Assembly: GCA_026929865.2 (NCBI GenBank) | Contig: CM049400.1 | Span: forward strand, 13,770,501 to 13,834,500 | Direction: 5' to 3' | From: Hyperoplus lanceolatus | Lineage: Eukaryota; Chordata; Actinopteri; Uranoscopiformes; Ammodytidae | Length of the DNA stretch: 64,000 nt | Shown here: positions 1 through 17,300 of the stretch, in pieces | Layout: every line of letters begins with the position of its first letter | How positions within the stretch are numbered: position 1 is the stretch's first letter | Program-made: the position numbers and the translations under genes | Notes under the pieces: model-generated | Seen by the model: the letters and a program-made list of their open reading frames with translations, nothing else | The model's database searches: none | What the model was told of the DNA's origin: nothing

Positions 1-44
1 TATCTAATCTGCATCAGGAATAGTCAAACTATAATCACATTTAG

Positions 45-3665
<3,621 letters not shown>

Positions 3666-4694
3666 CTATCTGGACATAAAGCTGAGAGACAGAGGCTCTT
3701 CAGATTTGCAGCTGTGGATAATATTTTGAAAAACTCCTCAAAGTCCTGCAGAGGGCCGACACCCTCTGCAGTCCGAAGACACCTAATAGTGTGGACGACG
3801 ATTTCAAAATTCTACCTTGATTTTAAAGTATGAATGGGAGTTCTTTACTTTTCTGTTTAAAATATTAACAATGTGATTTACTAATAGGAGAAGAAATGTG
3901 TGACTTATATTTAACTGACCACAGTAAGCCTATAAATTGAGAAGTCCTATTATCCTGACTTTAATCTAAAATGACCTATTCTAATTAAGCTTAGCATAAA
4001 CCTGAAATGACTGGTCCAACAACAGTCTATTAAAATGTGAACAAATGTACTTGAAAATCAACTTATTAATGGTTGCGTAAGAACCCCAGACAGTGAGCTG
4101 TACACCTGACTTAATTTGCAGAAAGGTAATTGTATGCACACATAAAATGTAATAATAAAAAATAAGAGTTTTGCTCTTTCTCAAAGCGTTTCCTTTTTGT
4201 CTCTGTCTCATAATTTAAATACAAATTAAATAGAAAGACATTATCAAACAGCAGAAAGACTTTAGGACAGTATTTCCTTTGTTTTGTGTCAAACCTGAAT
4301 GATTTGTGCTCACATGCAATATCTGTACAACCACAGGACCCTTAAAGGCAGATGTATCGCTATGGATCCCTATAAAACATAATTTTGTTTTCAATTAACA
4401 TTGTGCGACGCATAGCTGAATCAGCTGGAACTGCTGGTTGCAAGCATCTCACTCAACCACCACAGATCCTCGTAAGTGACTGTTTCCCCACTAGGGGGAG
4501 TCAGAGCACTGCTTGCTCTGAGTGACTTGCAATGGGCATAATTTCTTCTATGTAAAGGCCTCACTTTTCATCCTGTTGATTAAACAGTATATTTAGCCAC
4601 AGTGTGTTTTGATTGAACCTATGACTCTGAAAGACATGTTGAGTGTTTGTTTGGCACCAAGATAAAAGCTAAATCCATGATCCATTGGCAGATG

Positions 4695-4731
<37 letters not shown>

Positions 4732-5868
4732 CTCAGAAATGTGCAATTTTTAATTATTTTATTTACATTATTCAAAATAGGTTTGAAATAGTGTGTTTAG
4801 AATCACTTCCATGATTGTATATACTTTGGTGCAGAACATAAACTAAATTACATAATCAAGACGTCTTGCCTCAGTTATTATTCTCACCTTTTCTCTGGCC
4901 TCATTAACCAAAGCGACCACAAGACCACAAGGTTAAAGACTGCAGCTGATATTGTTGACTCTGTAGTATTTCTATTGCACTCTATAGCTCATGATAGATG
5001 ACCAAATAAGTTCCACTTTTATGATTTATATACTGTATAAATAAATCTTTATTTCTTCAGCTACTTGAAGTCATGGTTATATTGACCTTAAGATATAATT
5101 TTAGTTTTCTATCATTTTTATTTTCGTCACATCAGTTCCCAAAACACATGTGGTACTCAGTAGCCTTCCAGTTTCTAAATTAGCTGTGAGCATTAGTTTT
5201 GGCTTTCCTAAATACTGTAACTCTGTTCCAAGAAGATGGTCATATGACAATCTTTATCTGTTTTTCTCGATTGTTGCATCCTGTCCGTCTCTGATCATGG
5301 AGTCCTAAAATACCCTGTGTCCCTGGATTACTGTAATCCAGAGTCTGTGTGTCTGTGTGTGTGTGTATGTGAGTGTGGCCAAAAGATCTTTATTGAATTG
5401 TACACCGTCTTTCTAAAGGTGACTGACTATTTCTGCAGGAGAGCACTGACAGTCTACTTCCCACCCTGACTCACGTCTGAATCTGGACCACCTTCCCAAA
5501 GTGTTTCACATGTTCTCTGTGTTCTGAATTCATCTGAAATAATGTGACACTTGTCATGCTGTTGAAATGAGTGTAGAAATACCTTTAATGTAACAGACAC
5601 ACAACACAATGATACAGTACACAGCACAAAGGAGCATTGGGACAATTTAACAGCAATTACTGTAGTGTAGGAGATGAATGAGGAGGTCCATTGACTTCCA
5701 CACCCAATCTAATCTAATGACACTGCTCATTCTAGGGGATTGTGTGTGTGTGTGTGTGTGTGTGTCCTGAGGCAGAGCTGCTAATCCATTGGTTGATGAT
5801 GCATCTGAAAAAGACAGATGGCCCGTGCAGCCAATACACTGTTGGACCTGTGTGCTCAGTTTAAGGGC

Positions 5869-5926
<58 letters not shown>

Positions 5927-7184
5927 TGTCATTGCCTCCTCCCTGTTAGGGATTCTCCCTGAAGAGCTTTGATGCCTTTCCTGCATCGCTACACGGTCTA
6001 ATCACTTGTACCAGCTGTCAGCGTGTCGTCCTCCCTCCTTCCATCTCTGTGCGTGCGCCGGCACACCACTTAACCTCCTGTCCTCTGCAGTCGGCAATAA
6101 TGGACTCACAGCGTTATTACTTAAACATGTTGAACACATATCAACCATTGATTGCTCTGACTGCTCAGGCCCACACAGACACACAGCAAATACATTTGTT
6201 TCACACCGTTACACGTAAAACACACACAATATATTATATTATGTAATGCCTGACCCAGTTAAGCTTCTACACTTATAAGTTAAATGTTTAAACACAAGAT
6301 ACAACTTTAGAGGCTGCATTACATTTCTTTATTTTTTTACATTTAAGTTCCTGGACTCAAAATATACTCAGGTCCTTTCCTCTTTCTGAATGATTAAGTA
6401 TTGATAAAACTGTTTTGCCATGTATTATATCCAAACACAATGGTTTAATTTCTGTTTCATAGACTTTTTAACTCGTGCTGTAGGTGTGAAGAATGCTTCT
6501 GTCATATACAGCAGGAGTTTATCATGATGTGTTCTCCATAGTGGGCTTTTATGGTTTGATGCAGCACTAACATCATTTATGATGAAACTCTGCGGCGAGT
6601 GCCTCCTAAGCTCGGACATATCGTGACTGAACAGGATCAGGCTGCACCATAAGCCGAGCTATAGCTGCTTCTAGCACTCACACTGAGGACTCATTACAAC
6701 CAGCCGCTGGTTTCACAGCTAAACTCATGAACACAATTGATTTATTGATCGGGGAAGCTGATTGTCAACTCAGTGCTTAATGGCCTGTGTATGGATTCAT
6801 AGGTTATGGCTCAACGGTCAGAAGTCTCCTTTGGTTCATATACCTCCAGAGTTTGAAGATTACACTCAGGGTTATATTTTCAGATGTGTGCCAAGGATGA
6901 CTCCGAGTGGACATCATACATCTATGATGCATGAGAAAGCATGAGAAAGAGGAATTATAATCTCTGGGAGGTTCTCCTAATCAGAAAGCTCGTTCCCTGG
7001 TTCCTGCTCTCATAAATGGTAAACATGCACCCCTCACCCCATAAACCAACCCCCAACCTGCCACCCATCACCTTTTAGTAACACTCAGGCCTCTGTACTG
7101 GTAAATGAAATGACACCCTCCTTCCACCCCTCTAGCACATTGAAAAACTGCTCTTCCTGTGTTGAGTCCCGTGGCAGGTCAAAG
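3666..7184. other. ahcyl2 3' UTR and intergenic DNA
   Basis: No further coding exon is seen. The first part should be the ahcyl2 3' UTR; a canonical AATAAA at 5040-5045 is one candidate polyadenylation signal, but the transcript end cannot be fixed from sequence. The rest holds (GT)n tracts at about 4697-4729, 5741-5764 and 5873-5924, and otherwise A/T-rich single-copy-looking sequence leading to the microRNA cluster. Confidence 0.6.
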
Positions 7185-7272
7185 CTCTCGACCAGTTGTT
7201 GGCAAGTCTAGAACCACCGGATCCTTCCAGCCCACCAGAGTGAGTTCTACCATTGCCAAACACTGTGGGAGA
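7185..7272 (-). ncRNA. mir182: microRNA miR-182 precursor
   Basis: The 5p arm (7237-7260, reverse strand) reads TTTGGCAATGGTAGAACTCA, the miR-182-5p sequence with seed TTGGCAA. The 3p arm (7196-7216) reads TGGTTCTAGACTTGCCAAC, which is miR-182-3p. The two arms pair across a loop of about 20 nt. It is the third member of the cluster, about 280 nt downstream of mir96. The last bases of the 5p arm (TCT) differ from the mammalian form (ACT), outside the seed. The family is expressed in hair cells, photoreceptors and other sensory cells. Confidence 0.97.
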
Positions 7273-7551
7273 GTGTGCCTGGTCACAGCCATTGGGTCCG
7301 TGTGACGAGTAGGGTTCAAGTTACACACGGGACGGCGTCTCTGAGATGGAGCACAAGCCTCCATGGTAACCGGTGATATCTGAGAGGGACGGCGCAATCA
7401 ATCAGATCCATAGTTCATCCTCTGCACCCCCTAATCTCTCTCTCCCTCTCTCTCTCTTTCTCTCTCTCTCCCTCTCTCCTATCACTGTGTTGCTGTTGCA
7501 CAAAATATAATGGAAAAATCACAAGAGATGCCGGAGTACTCATGAACAGTC

Positions 7552-7636
7552 TTTCTTGTCCCATATTGGCACCACACATGATTGCTCAAGCGACGAGAAA
7601 CAAAGCAAAAATGTGCTAGTGCCAAAGTGGGCAAAG
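7552..7636 (-). ncRNA. mir96: microRNA miR-96 precursor
   Basis: The 5p arm (7604-7626, reverse strand) reads TTTGGCACTAGCACATTTTT, identical to vertebrate miR-96-5p including the seed TTGGCAC. The 3p arm (7563-7584) reads CAATCATGTGTGGTGCCAAT. Both arms pair in a normal hairpin. In mammals seed mutations in miR-96 cause progressive hearing loss, and the seed is intact here. It lies about 90 nt downstream of the mir183 hairpin, so one primary transcript is likely. Confidence 0.98.
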
Positions 7637-7724
7637 AATATGGTGATTTTCATTTGGCTGAAAGCAAACCTGTCTGCGGCTTTACCTAAAGCATAAAGTG
7701 ACACAAAGCACAGGCAGTGTGGTT

Positions 7725-7812
7725 CTGTCTCAACTCTGTTTATGGCCCTATGGTAATTCACTGATAGTGTGCTGTGACAGTGAATTCTACCAGTGCCATA
7801 CACAGAACAGGA
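7725..7812 (-). ncRNA. mir183: microRNA miR-183 precursor
   Basis: The 5p arm (7778-7800, reverse strand) reads TATGGCACTGGTAGAATTCA, which is miR-183-5p, and the 3p arm (7739-7761) reads GTGAATTACCATAGGGCCAT, which is miR-183-3p. Loop and pairing match the vertebrate precursor. It is the first hairpin of the mir183-mir96-mir182 cluster, transcribed on the same strand as ube2h, as in human. Confidence 0.98.
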
Positions 7813-8377
7813 GGAGATATAGGTGTAGTCCCGCATTAATGCTACCAAAGCAATAACAGTTACAAATGTGAGTCCTGACATCCTGTGAGCAGCTTCATTG
7901 CTCAGACTTTTACATCTGCCTGTATTACTGCTGCTGACCTCTTTAAAGTCTGGGGCGTCTTGTCTTCATAACCCCTGTGCTGAGTTGAAATGAGCAGACT
8001 GTATCAGAATGAGTTGGTGTCTTCCCTTCGTCTCTGATGTGTACACTACACAGGATGGGGAGTAAATCCAGCCACGCCATCTGCTGCTGGGAAACAAAGG
8101 CCTGTAGGGCTTAATAGACCAGTTTCTTTAAGAAAATCTTTAGCTGTGCATTTAGACAATTCTCAAAACAATCATAACATTATAGTTGTTTTTTTCAATC
8201 CTCCATGAGATCTCCTGCGGATGCTGGTGGAGGAGCAGGTCTGCTGTTCAGATTGATTCTGGCTGTAGGGAATGATGCGCTAAGTGATTTTTGAGATGCT
8301 CCAAATGGGTCCCAAAGCAGGGCTCATCTTCCCCTTTCCGGGAGAGATCAATAGAGTAAAAAGCTTGAGAGCGAGAG

Positions 8378-8380
<3 letters not shown>

Positions 8381-8424
<44 letters not shown>
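8381..8424. repeat. (GA)n microsatellite
   Basis: About 22 uninterrupted GA dinucleotides. Confidence 0.97.
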
Positions 8425-8431
<7 letters not shown>

Positions 8432-8589
8432 ATGCATAAGCAGAAATCTTCTGATGTTGCATGTTTTCAGTTGATCTCCTAGTGAATTATTCCAATTTGT
8501 CATCAGTAAAATAATATGACTCATCTCTTTCAATAAAGTAGTTTCCTCTTATAAACAAGGCAGCAGTGGAGTTTTTATTTTATTTAGCG

Positions 8590-8810
8590 AATTTAGCGAA
8601 AGTCCTTTAGCCAAGCAGTTGCCTCTTGATCTGTTGTATGAAGGGTGACAAGTCCTCCTTTAAGTTTTTGTAGAGGGCATGCTTCAATGATGTGATGCAT
8701 TGTTTGCTGCTCTCCACAAGCACACTGTGGGGTTGGGCTGCTGCCCCATTTGTGACGGCTGGCCAAGCAGGGGCGTACAAATGCACCACATCTTCTGTAA
8801 TCAGACACAC
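8590..8810 (-). mobile_element. LINE remnant, C-terminal coding fragment
   Basis: A 71-codon reading frame contains CACGEQQTMHHIIEACPL, the Cys-Cys-His-Cys pattern found at the C-terminus of many non-LTR retrotransposon ORF2 proteins, followed by LVTLHTTDQEATAWLKD. Nothing upstream continues the frame, so this is a 5'-truncated fossil. The clade cannot be fixed from so short a piece. Confidence 0.65.
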
Positions 8811-10909
8811 TCCAATTTTGGAGAAGGCTGAAACTATTTTAAAGAATACAAATAAAGGCATTAAACCATAATTTTCAAAGAGCAACTATTATTTTTTGTA
8901 TTTTTTGAATTGTGATTATCATCAGCCCGGCTAGAGGTCACAAATATGTATTTCTTAATTTTCTCATGCTCATCAAATATCATAAGGTGCGCTGGAGCCT
9001 GATCATTTACATAACATTTTCTAACACTAACCAAAAAGTCATGCTGGATCTTGCAATGCATTTTTACACAGGCCTGTGGATTTCTTACCTTATAAAGATG
9101 ATAGGCTACAATGTCCTCAATGCACAAAACACATTACTTCTAAAAAGACAAGAATAAACGCTAAAGTTATGGATGACCTGAGCTGGTTGGCGCCTCTTCA
9201 GTACGCTGGTCAACAATGTGTCCGTTTACTCTCCATATCTCCGTTCACCACGAAGACTGTTTGGACTGCGTGGTAGGGGATTTTAGTGGACAGGTAATTA
9301 GTTGGTAAGCGTCTTAACCCACTGGCAGCATAGTAATCCACGCAGCCCTCCCCCTCCCCCTCCCCCTGATGCTTCTATAAGCAGGCCCCACAGCGCGTTT
9401 CCTCTGCACCTTTTACGCACAGGACGCGCACTGGAGTGGAGACGATAAGGTTGATTTAATGCTGCCCAAATTAGTTCTGTAAACTTTAAACAAATTGTAT
9501 GACTTGTCCCACAAAAATAAAGCATTGAAGTTAGTTTATCACCACACTGTAGCCATACAAACGTGAATTAAAGGAGAATGACGCCGCTCACAATGATAAA
9601 TGCGACTCTAGATTAATCTCAAAGATTCAGAATATTTCAGAGGTAAAAGAAACAAAAAAAGATAGGAATTGGCTCAATTCTGACTCTTAACTTCAAATTA
9701 CGCCGATACTAATAATCCGTCACATTGACACTTGATATGCTACATCATAAAAACCCTGATGCTTGCCAACAGACAAAAACTTACCAGCATCGTCCGGGTG
9801 TGGCACTCCGCTGCAGCCAGGCCTGGAGCTCGGTCTCGTTCTCTGAGCGGGACTAAAAGTTTTTGCTTGCCCAGGCCTCCTCTAGTCCTCGTTATATACA
9901 GGCAGCCAAAGGTCCCACCGGAGCTCATTTACCTGCTGTCGGTGATTATTAGACAGATTGCAGGTGGAAAAAGAAGCATCATCCTTTCAGCTGATGTGAT
10001 CCCGTCAAGAGCAGGATAGGACAGGTTTGGGTTACGGCTCTTTTAAAGTTGACGCTGAAATCCAGCCGTGCAGCCTTTGTCCTCTCCATACATTATGAAG
10101 GAGGCGCAGCCGGCCAGCACAGCGCTGATGCTGCTGCTCGCGTTACTATGACATAACATCACTTATGACCGGCTCCAATAGGATATAGTTTACAAAACTC
10201 GTCATTTCTCGCTTGTCTCGATTATCAAGCAACTGCTGATCTTAAAAAGTAGCTCCTCACTTCAGATGTGACCTCTTATAGGCCTACTCCACACATTAGA
10301 TTAGCCTGCCAAAAATTGCTGCATTAATACAAGGATGTTAACCATTAATAATTGTTTTCCTAATCAATGTTCTGCAGGAGAACACAAAGGAAAACGGGCT
10401 CTATTGTGCCTAGTTTCGGATGAATTTAATATCATGTCACTCAATAGTAATCCAAATGATTTAATTACTGAAATATCGTAACTATTGCATTCAAAGTTTA
10501 GACTACAATTAATGAGTATCAAAGCCTTGTGTGCGTCACTGAGTGTGGCGTTACCGTGCATTCAATTAAACTGGAAACAAGAAACCGGGCCGCCTCAGAA
10601 AGAGGCAGCATGGCCGCACATCAATGAATATTTATAAGATCATTATAAGCCACCGTTGGCCTGTCTGTCATGCTCAAGCATCTCAACACGCACCTTCATT
10701 AATTCATTAATTAATTCATAAGTTCAATCATTGAATTATTTAAGTCGATCCATACCTTGAACAAGTAGGCCTAAAACCTTTATAAAACGAGAGAACAGAA
10801 TAAGTATACATCAGCAACACCCAATTAGGATTAAAATGGCGCTCATAACTTTTTAGGTGGATTTTGAAACTAAAAATAAATGCTCCTGAAAGTCGTTCAA
10901 TTGAAATGT

Positions 10910-11261
10910 TAAAGGTGCACTATGTAACTTTGGGTGTGTGAGAGAAGTGAACATTTTCATAACTTAATCAATAACCTTTCCACACAGGAAAATGTGATCC
11001 CTGAACACTGTTTGAAGTTATAAAGCTTCCAGAAAAGTTACTGTTTCACTGTTGTTTACAGCAGTAGGTCCCTCAGTTTGGTTAACAAACATATTCTAGT
11101 CTTACGTTTGGTTCTGGGTTCCTCAAAATAATTTGGTTTTTATTTATGATGATAGAATTATTAAATACTGAGAATAACATGTAGAGAACCATTTTGTAAT
11201 TTAACTACAGGCTCTGTAAATGGAAACAAATCTCCCTCTGAAACTGCATAGTGCACCTTTA
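10910..11261. mobile_element. MITE with TAAAGGTGCACTATG terminal repeats
   Basis: The left end TAAAGGTGCACTATG (10910-10924) is matched by its exact reverse complement at 11247-11261. The 352-bp interior has no coding capacity. Flanks are too A/T-rich to define the target duplication. Confidence 0.75.
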
Positions 11262-12148
11262 GGTCAAAATCACAAAATAAATGTTAAAAATGTTCAAATT
11301 TGATATGATAATATTGAATTTTCTGGATTTTGACTTGCCACAAGCTTGTTTATTCGACCATGACTATCATCTAGTTTTTATTTTAGGCCATTGTCATTAT
11401 TAATCCTGGGGGATGGCCTCCCAATGGGACTCGCGACTCAGGCCTTTTTCAGACATTTTGACTTGTCATATAGCAGGAACAGCTCAGGTGTAGACAGTGT
11501 GACAGTGATGCCAGCATGCTGGAACCTGAAGAAGAAGCAGCCCAACAGAGTTCAGGCATCATTCATTTTATGATTTCAACTTCTCCAAATAGGTGAGACG
11601 TATCAAAAGGCCCATTCACAGACCATAAACAGCAGGATTTGTTTGAGGCCTGAACAATTAAAAACTATAATTAAAAGCAGAATAGGCTATATTATCCTGC
11701 TGTCTTCAGGTTAAGGGTCTTGTAAAAAATAACAATATTATTAAATAGTTTTTTTGTATTAATATGTTTGAAGAAATTAAGCTTGAAATCTTATAAAAAT
11801 AAATTTAGTTTTATCGAAAGAATGTTTGTCATGAGTCCTCCTCTGCCTCATTCAGATATAGCACTGCCATCTTGTGGACAGAGCTATACGACAGACAATA
11901 TAATTTAGTCAGTGTGCTTTTCCCCAGAATGGCACCATTTTGCCAACAGGACTTCAAACACATTATGTGTGTGACTTGTCTCAATGTCCTGTGAAAACTA
12001 GGTCCAATAGGTAATAAATACTCCTTTGAAATAAACGCAAAACCTTGGGAACAAATGTCAAATACTCAGTAGTTTCTCATCTCTACAACTGAGGCAATCT
12101 GACAACATGTCATACAATCAAGCAAAAGATCAAAACAGTCCAGATAAG

Positions 12149-14336
12149 TTTTATTGTTTATTTATTTATTCAAGATACAAGGGAAGCACATTTATTCATG
12201 TTTTGCTTTCTAAAATTCAGGGATATGTTAACTTGTATCCTGGACATGGGGCTTAAAAAGACAGAAAATAAAAACATTCAAACAAATTATAGGCATCAAA
12301 TATATGCGTCCCATTAATAATAATAAAAAAAAAATTATGAATCCAGATATTGACAATTAACAAGGCTGGACAGTGGTTTGTTTTTCTTTGCAAACGTCTA
12401 TTGACTGTGACATCATGTGGTCCTAAGACCTACACCAAGACCTATTTGGTTATTGAGGCTAATTAGAGCCAATTTAACTAGGCTATATAAAAATTGCATT
12501 ATTATGCCATGTCAAAATAAAATAAATATGACTATGTTAACGCTCAACAAAAGGTAAACCCTCTTGCAAGACAAAATGAAAGAGATCCTGATCTTTTCAT
12601 TAAATTATAAAAAGGGATTTATTAATTAGATTTTTGATTACAAAGAAACAGCCCATATCAATGGTGATAAAGATTCAAATTTGTTGTTCCCTTCCAGGAA
12701 TAACGCTCAACACAAACTGATCTGCAATGCAATGACTGCATGTTACCAAACACTACTAACAGGCTTCAGGCCTGACCTCAAACACAGACCAACATGACAT
12801 TTAATAGTAAACTGTCACTGCTCTGGTAACATCTCTTGTGCCAACGGACACAAACCTTTTCAGGGGTTAAACTAACCAGGATGGAAACTTTTAAACCGTC
12901 TTCTTCTTCTGAAGAAACTGGGCATGAATTTCAGTTTGAACTTAACTAAATTGGCCACTTGAGTTTGACACTTTGAGGAACATTATTCATCTTCTCATTT
13001 AATGTCAGCGAAAACTCTGAGGATATCCTCCTTTATTTTGGGATACATTTTGAAATAAGCGTCATTACATTTTGGTCCCACCATTTTTGGAAAACAACAG
13101 GCCAGAAAACAGCATGAAAAAACCTAAAAGGGACAGCGTTTAACGGCCAGAACAAAGAGCACTTCTGTCCGACAATGTAAATCATCTTTTATGGATACAT
13201 TTGCATAAGAAAGGGGGAACAGGGGAGCTGGGTGCAACATGCCTTGGTGGGATTTGATTCAACAAGGAGTCATACCAAACACCAAGATGTATTAATTCTT
13301 CTTATCTTTCAGAACAATAAGCCTTTAAAACTAGTGTGTTACATAAGTATTAAACCATACGTTATGACAGGATTCACCACCCGCAAGAAAGAAAAAGAAA
13401 AAACAAACTATCCCTACGCAAGTCAAACACCTAGTATAGTTCAACACAAGCAATAGGCAAAGATAAGAAGTTCAATAAGTCAACAAGGACCTGGATAATC
13501 CCCAGCCGGTGCAGCAGGGCCCTGCACATGTCCACAGAGTTACAGCTCCACAAAGCCCTACACATCGTTACTTCTGTCATGCCACAATATACAAAGATAT
13601 TAAGAGAATGACTAACACTTTCCTAAAACGGAGAGGAGGAGGAGTAGGAGGATTGTGAACTTTCTCTGCTGAGAAACAGGGGGGCAGGGGGAGGCGGGCA
13701 GTACTACACAGGTTATCAATACGACGAGATCCTCCCTGGATTACATTCATGCATGCACACAGGAACACACACACGCTCTCATTTTTGATGCATTGGTTGT
13801 CTGACGGTGTGTGTGATGTGTCAGCAGGTTTGTGTAGAGTAAGACATCTGCATCCGTCCTTACACATGATCAGATTGCGGACCTTCAGTCGGCGAAGCAA
13901 AGGTGCCCGACGACGCATTGAGAAAAGCTGAAGCGGTGGCTAGGACTGGCTGGTGAGAGAAGATGGGAACTTGAGTGTAAACAGTTTTGTTTCCGATGAC
14001 AGCCCTCCTGCATTGGTCTCACTGCTACAGCTGGACTCTGTGTGAAAGCCATGACTGAAGCCATTAAAGGTCACGGAAATAATTGATGCACTCCGTTCTG
14101 ATCCTAACACGGCTCTCTGGGAGTCGAAGATGTGGGGCGAAGGGCACAGGGTAAGGAGTTCCTAAACAAGGGGTTTAATATTCTGCAATATCATACTGCA
14201 AATCCTTGTGTAGCAATAAAAATCCTTGTCTCACTGTAAAAAAAATTGTCTTAAATATGAATAAAGCATCAGTTTCTGCTCTTTAGGAAATGGCGGTCAG
14301 TTGTGAGGAGAAGGGGGGCAGGATCTTCCCCCTTCA
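12149..14336 (-). other. probable ube2h 3' UTR and polyadenylation signals
   Basis: Downstream of the ube2h stop codon no other gene is seen for 2.2 kb. Reverse-strand AATAAA hexamers occur at 12150-12155 and repeatedly at 12158-12170, giving a plausible transcript end. Mammalian UBE2H also has a long 3' UTR. The boundary is inference and needs RNA data. Confidence 0.5.
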
Positions 14337-17300
14337 CTACAACTCCATGTCCTGGGCCTCGTCCTCCGAAAAGTCTGACATCGAGCTCTCGGAAGAGGAG
14401 TTGCCCCCTCCCTCCTCCTGCTCCTTCAGAGCCTCCTCTGTGGCATACCTTTGGATGTACTCTGAGAAAGACACACAGTAGGGAGAGAGTCACCTGTAAC
14501 TGTGCTCTCAATCCATCACACTCACAGTTTACAGCAATTGGGAGAATTTTAAATTTTATTTTACCATTCTACAAAAAATCTCAACTCAAACTCCACTTAC
14601 TCATGCTCAGGAGCATTCAAAGAAATTATTGTAATTTCAGGAATTTACTTGTGCTATATTTGGATGGTTTTTGAGCAACGGTCGAATGCTCCAGAACAAG
14701 CCGTTGATTGTGGGGATCATGATAGGGACAGTGCACATTAATTAATATCAGGATCAAAAATACGAGACGTAAACATGGCAGAGTTAGCAAAAATATTAAA
14801 TAATCTACATCCATGTCCCCATGCAAAAAAAAACATCTACTGTTTACAGGAGTAAAATTTATATTTGTTGTAATATTACCCGTTTCCATTAATTTACATA
14901 TGCATATTTTGGTGCGGTACCTTTAATCTTGTGTTTATAATCTTCGGGCCGGTGTAGGTACATGGCGGCTGCGTCCCCGTTCAGAGGGTCGATAGGGTTT
15001 GGGTAGGCGAGCAGCTGGGGGAGGAACGACTCAAAGATGTTGGTGAGGTCTGGTGGATGATGGGAAAGAAAATGAGTCAAGACAGTGAATAACCAAGCTC
15101 AAGCTATAGGAACACTGAGTCGTTCCATCATTCGTGTAGCTGCACCATGATCCACCAGAGGTCTCTCTTGTAAAGAAATGCTCAATCAAACAGCTATATG
15201 CTGTTGCTTTGCATTCAGGTCAAGCTTGACCAACCTTTAGCATGAGACCAGCCTGATCTCGCGGAAGCTTCACATTCGTTTCTCTCTTGCAGATCAAAGT
15301 GGATTTTCTCCAATCTCCGTGGGGAGGAGCCTGGTCCAAAAATTATGGGTCAAATCAGGACCCACGTTACGACCTAACGTTTGCCCCTTACGGCCTCTGC
15401 ACACATCCTGCGTCTACCTCTGGAGCGCGTCGCCTTACCTTACTGCTGCGTCTCTCGGACTTTTCTCGGACACACATGGAACGTCTCAGCATCTGCTGCT
15501 GCTAAAAGCCCTATCTTTCTACATAGAGTTTTCATAGATAATTCCCATTAAAAAGTTCTTTCGTGTCATTTATGATGCATATGATTTATATTGAGTCTAA
15601 TATTGAGTCTGGACAGTAATCCGTGCGTCCCATTGCCTTCTTTTTTCTTTTCTTTTTTTTGCCACATTTTCGCTTGTTGGAAGTTTTATATTGAAAGGGA
15701 CACAACAGGAAATGGTGAAACTACAGCAAAAGCTGCTGGTGTGAAGTCAATATGACTCTCAGCAGAGTATTTCTCTATCAGTTAAAGCAGAGAGACCCGA
15801 GAGAGACGCGCGGCTCTCAGAAAAAAATAGGCGAGCCTCCTGAGGTAAAGGGGAGCGTCGCTGCAGACGTGCCTCCGACGCGCATCAGCAGTGCGTCTGA
15901 GGTTGGATGTGTGCCCGCTCTAGGTTGATTACACGGTCAGTGACAAAAAGTCAGACGCAGACGCGAGGTAGACGCGCAGTAGAGGTAGGATGTGTGTGGA
16001 GGCCGTTACAGTGAAAGGCAGCTTCTGTTTGACTCTTGTATTCGTCAATCTAGCCTCTTGAGACCATCCATACCTCACAATATGAACCTATACGGACCAG
16101 GCTCCTCCCCGCGGAGATTGGAGAAAATCCAGACTAAGTTAAACGTTACAATTTGGGAAATTGGGCGTTCCAATGATTGTAGAAGCATTTAGGGATTAAT
16201 TGGTGTATCCGAACATGCCATCAGCCTAAAACGACACGTTTCCAAGGATAAACATCTATTGTATACATATGTTGAAACTTACTATATTCAAGACTATAAT
16301 TTTATGGTTTTAGTATCACCTTAACAAAATAATAAAGCCACTTCAGTCAAGATTCAAGTACTGACTCACTGTTCCATGTGTTCAAATGTTTGGTCTGTTA
16401 GTCATCATACTGTAGCTAAAGAGTACCAGGTGCTCGTCACAAGATGTTAGCACATATGTAGAACATAATAGCCCAAAGACTTGAATGTAAACCTACATTT
16501 GGGCATCATTGATAATTTTGTGGAGTTTGACATTCAAAACAGGCAGAAATAATGACTGAAGTTTAAGCCGATATAACTACGCTTGAAGCCGCACTGTATA
16601 AATTTAAGCTGCTCACTTTGGGTGTTTTTTATTCTATTTTAATTTTATTACTGTCATCTGGTATAACGGAGTGACTATCCCAATCAAAGCTGTGGCTGCT
16701 GTGACTCACCGTAGAGAGCAGACCATGTCTGGTTTATGACATCTAGACACACGGTTCCTGACCTAAAAAAGACATAACACTGTTAGTACAATATAAGCAG
16801 ACGCTGTCAAAGCAAGTGACAGCTTTTCCTGGATGGCTTGGCATGAATCTTTTCTCACATGCTAGAATTAAGAAAATGCTTGAGGCAACAAATCTACAAA
16901 AATGTAATTACTTGGATGCAACTCTCCAGCGGAAATCAATTCCCTCTTTGCCATGTTGACTTGTTAAATAAGAATATGAACCAAAATCTGAAATATGGCA
17001 GGTCTACTTACGCTTCATCAATGTTGGGATGAAAGATTTTATTCATGAATCCTGTTTAAAAAAAAAGAGGCAGGTATTATTTGTTGCAGAGTACGAGTTA
17101 AATGTGGAGTCAGCGATTCAGGAGAATGCTTGTTGTCTACAGAAAAATTCAAAATCATTGAATATCTCCTCACGATCCGCTACCTGTCCGTCGGGTGTTT
17201 ATACAATGGCTTGAAAAAGTATTCATACCCCTTGAACCAGTGGAGGATCTGGAAAATTTTAGATGGGGTGGCGAAAGGGGGGCAAGAGGTCTTGGCAGGG

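Larger units (their letters stand above)
7813..12148. other. intergenic DNA upstream of the microRNA cluster
   Basis: No protein exon is recognised. It should contain the promoter of the microRNA primary transcript. A GC-richer patch at about 9340-10150 is one candidate, but no motif proves it. It also contains a (GA)n tract (about 8381-8424), a LINE remnant (8590-8810) and a MITE (10910-11261). Confidence 0.5.

Noticed and set aside
9732-10019. 95-codon frame in the GC-richer patch upstream of mir183
   Set aside because: No homology recognised and an overlapping frame exists on the other strand; chance frame in GC-rich DNA.
13577-13931. Overlapping frames on both strands in the ube2h 3' region
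   Set aside because: They lie within the probable 3' UTR, have low complexity and show no domain.
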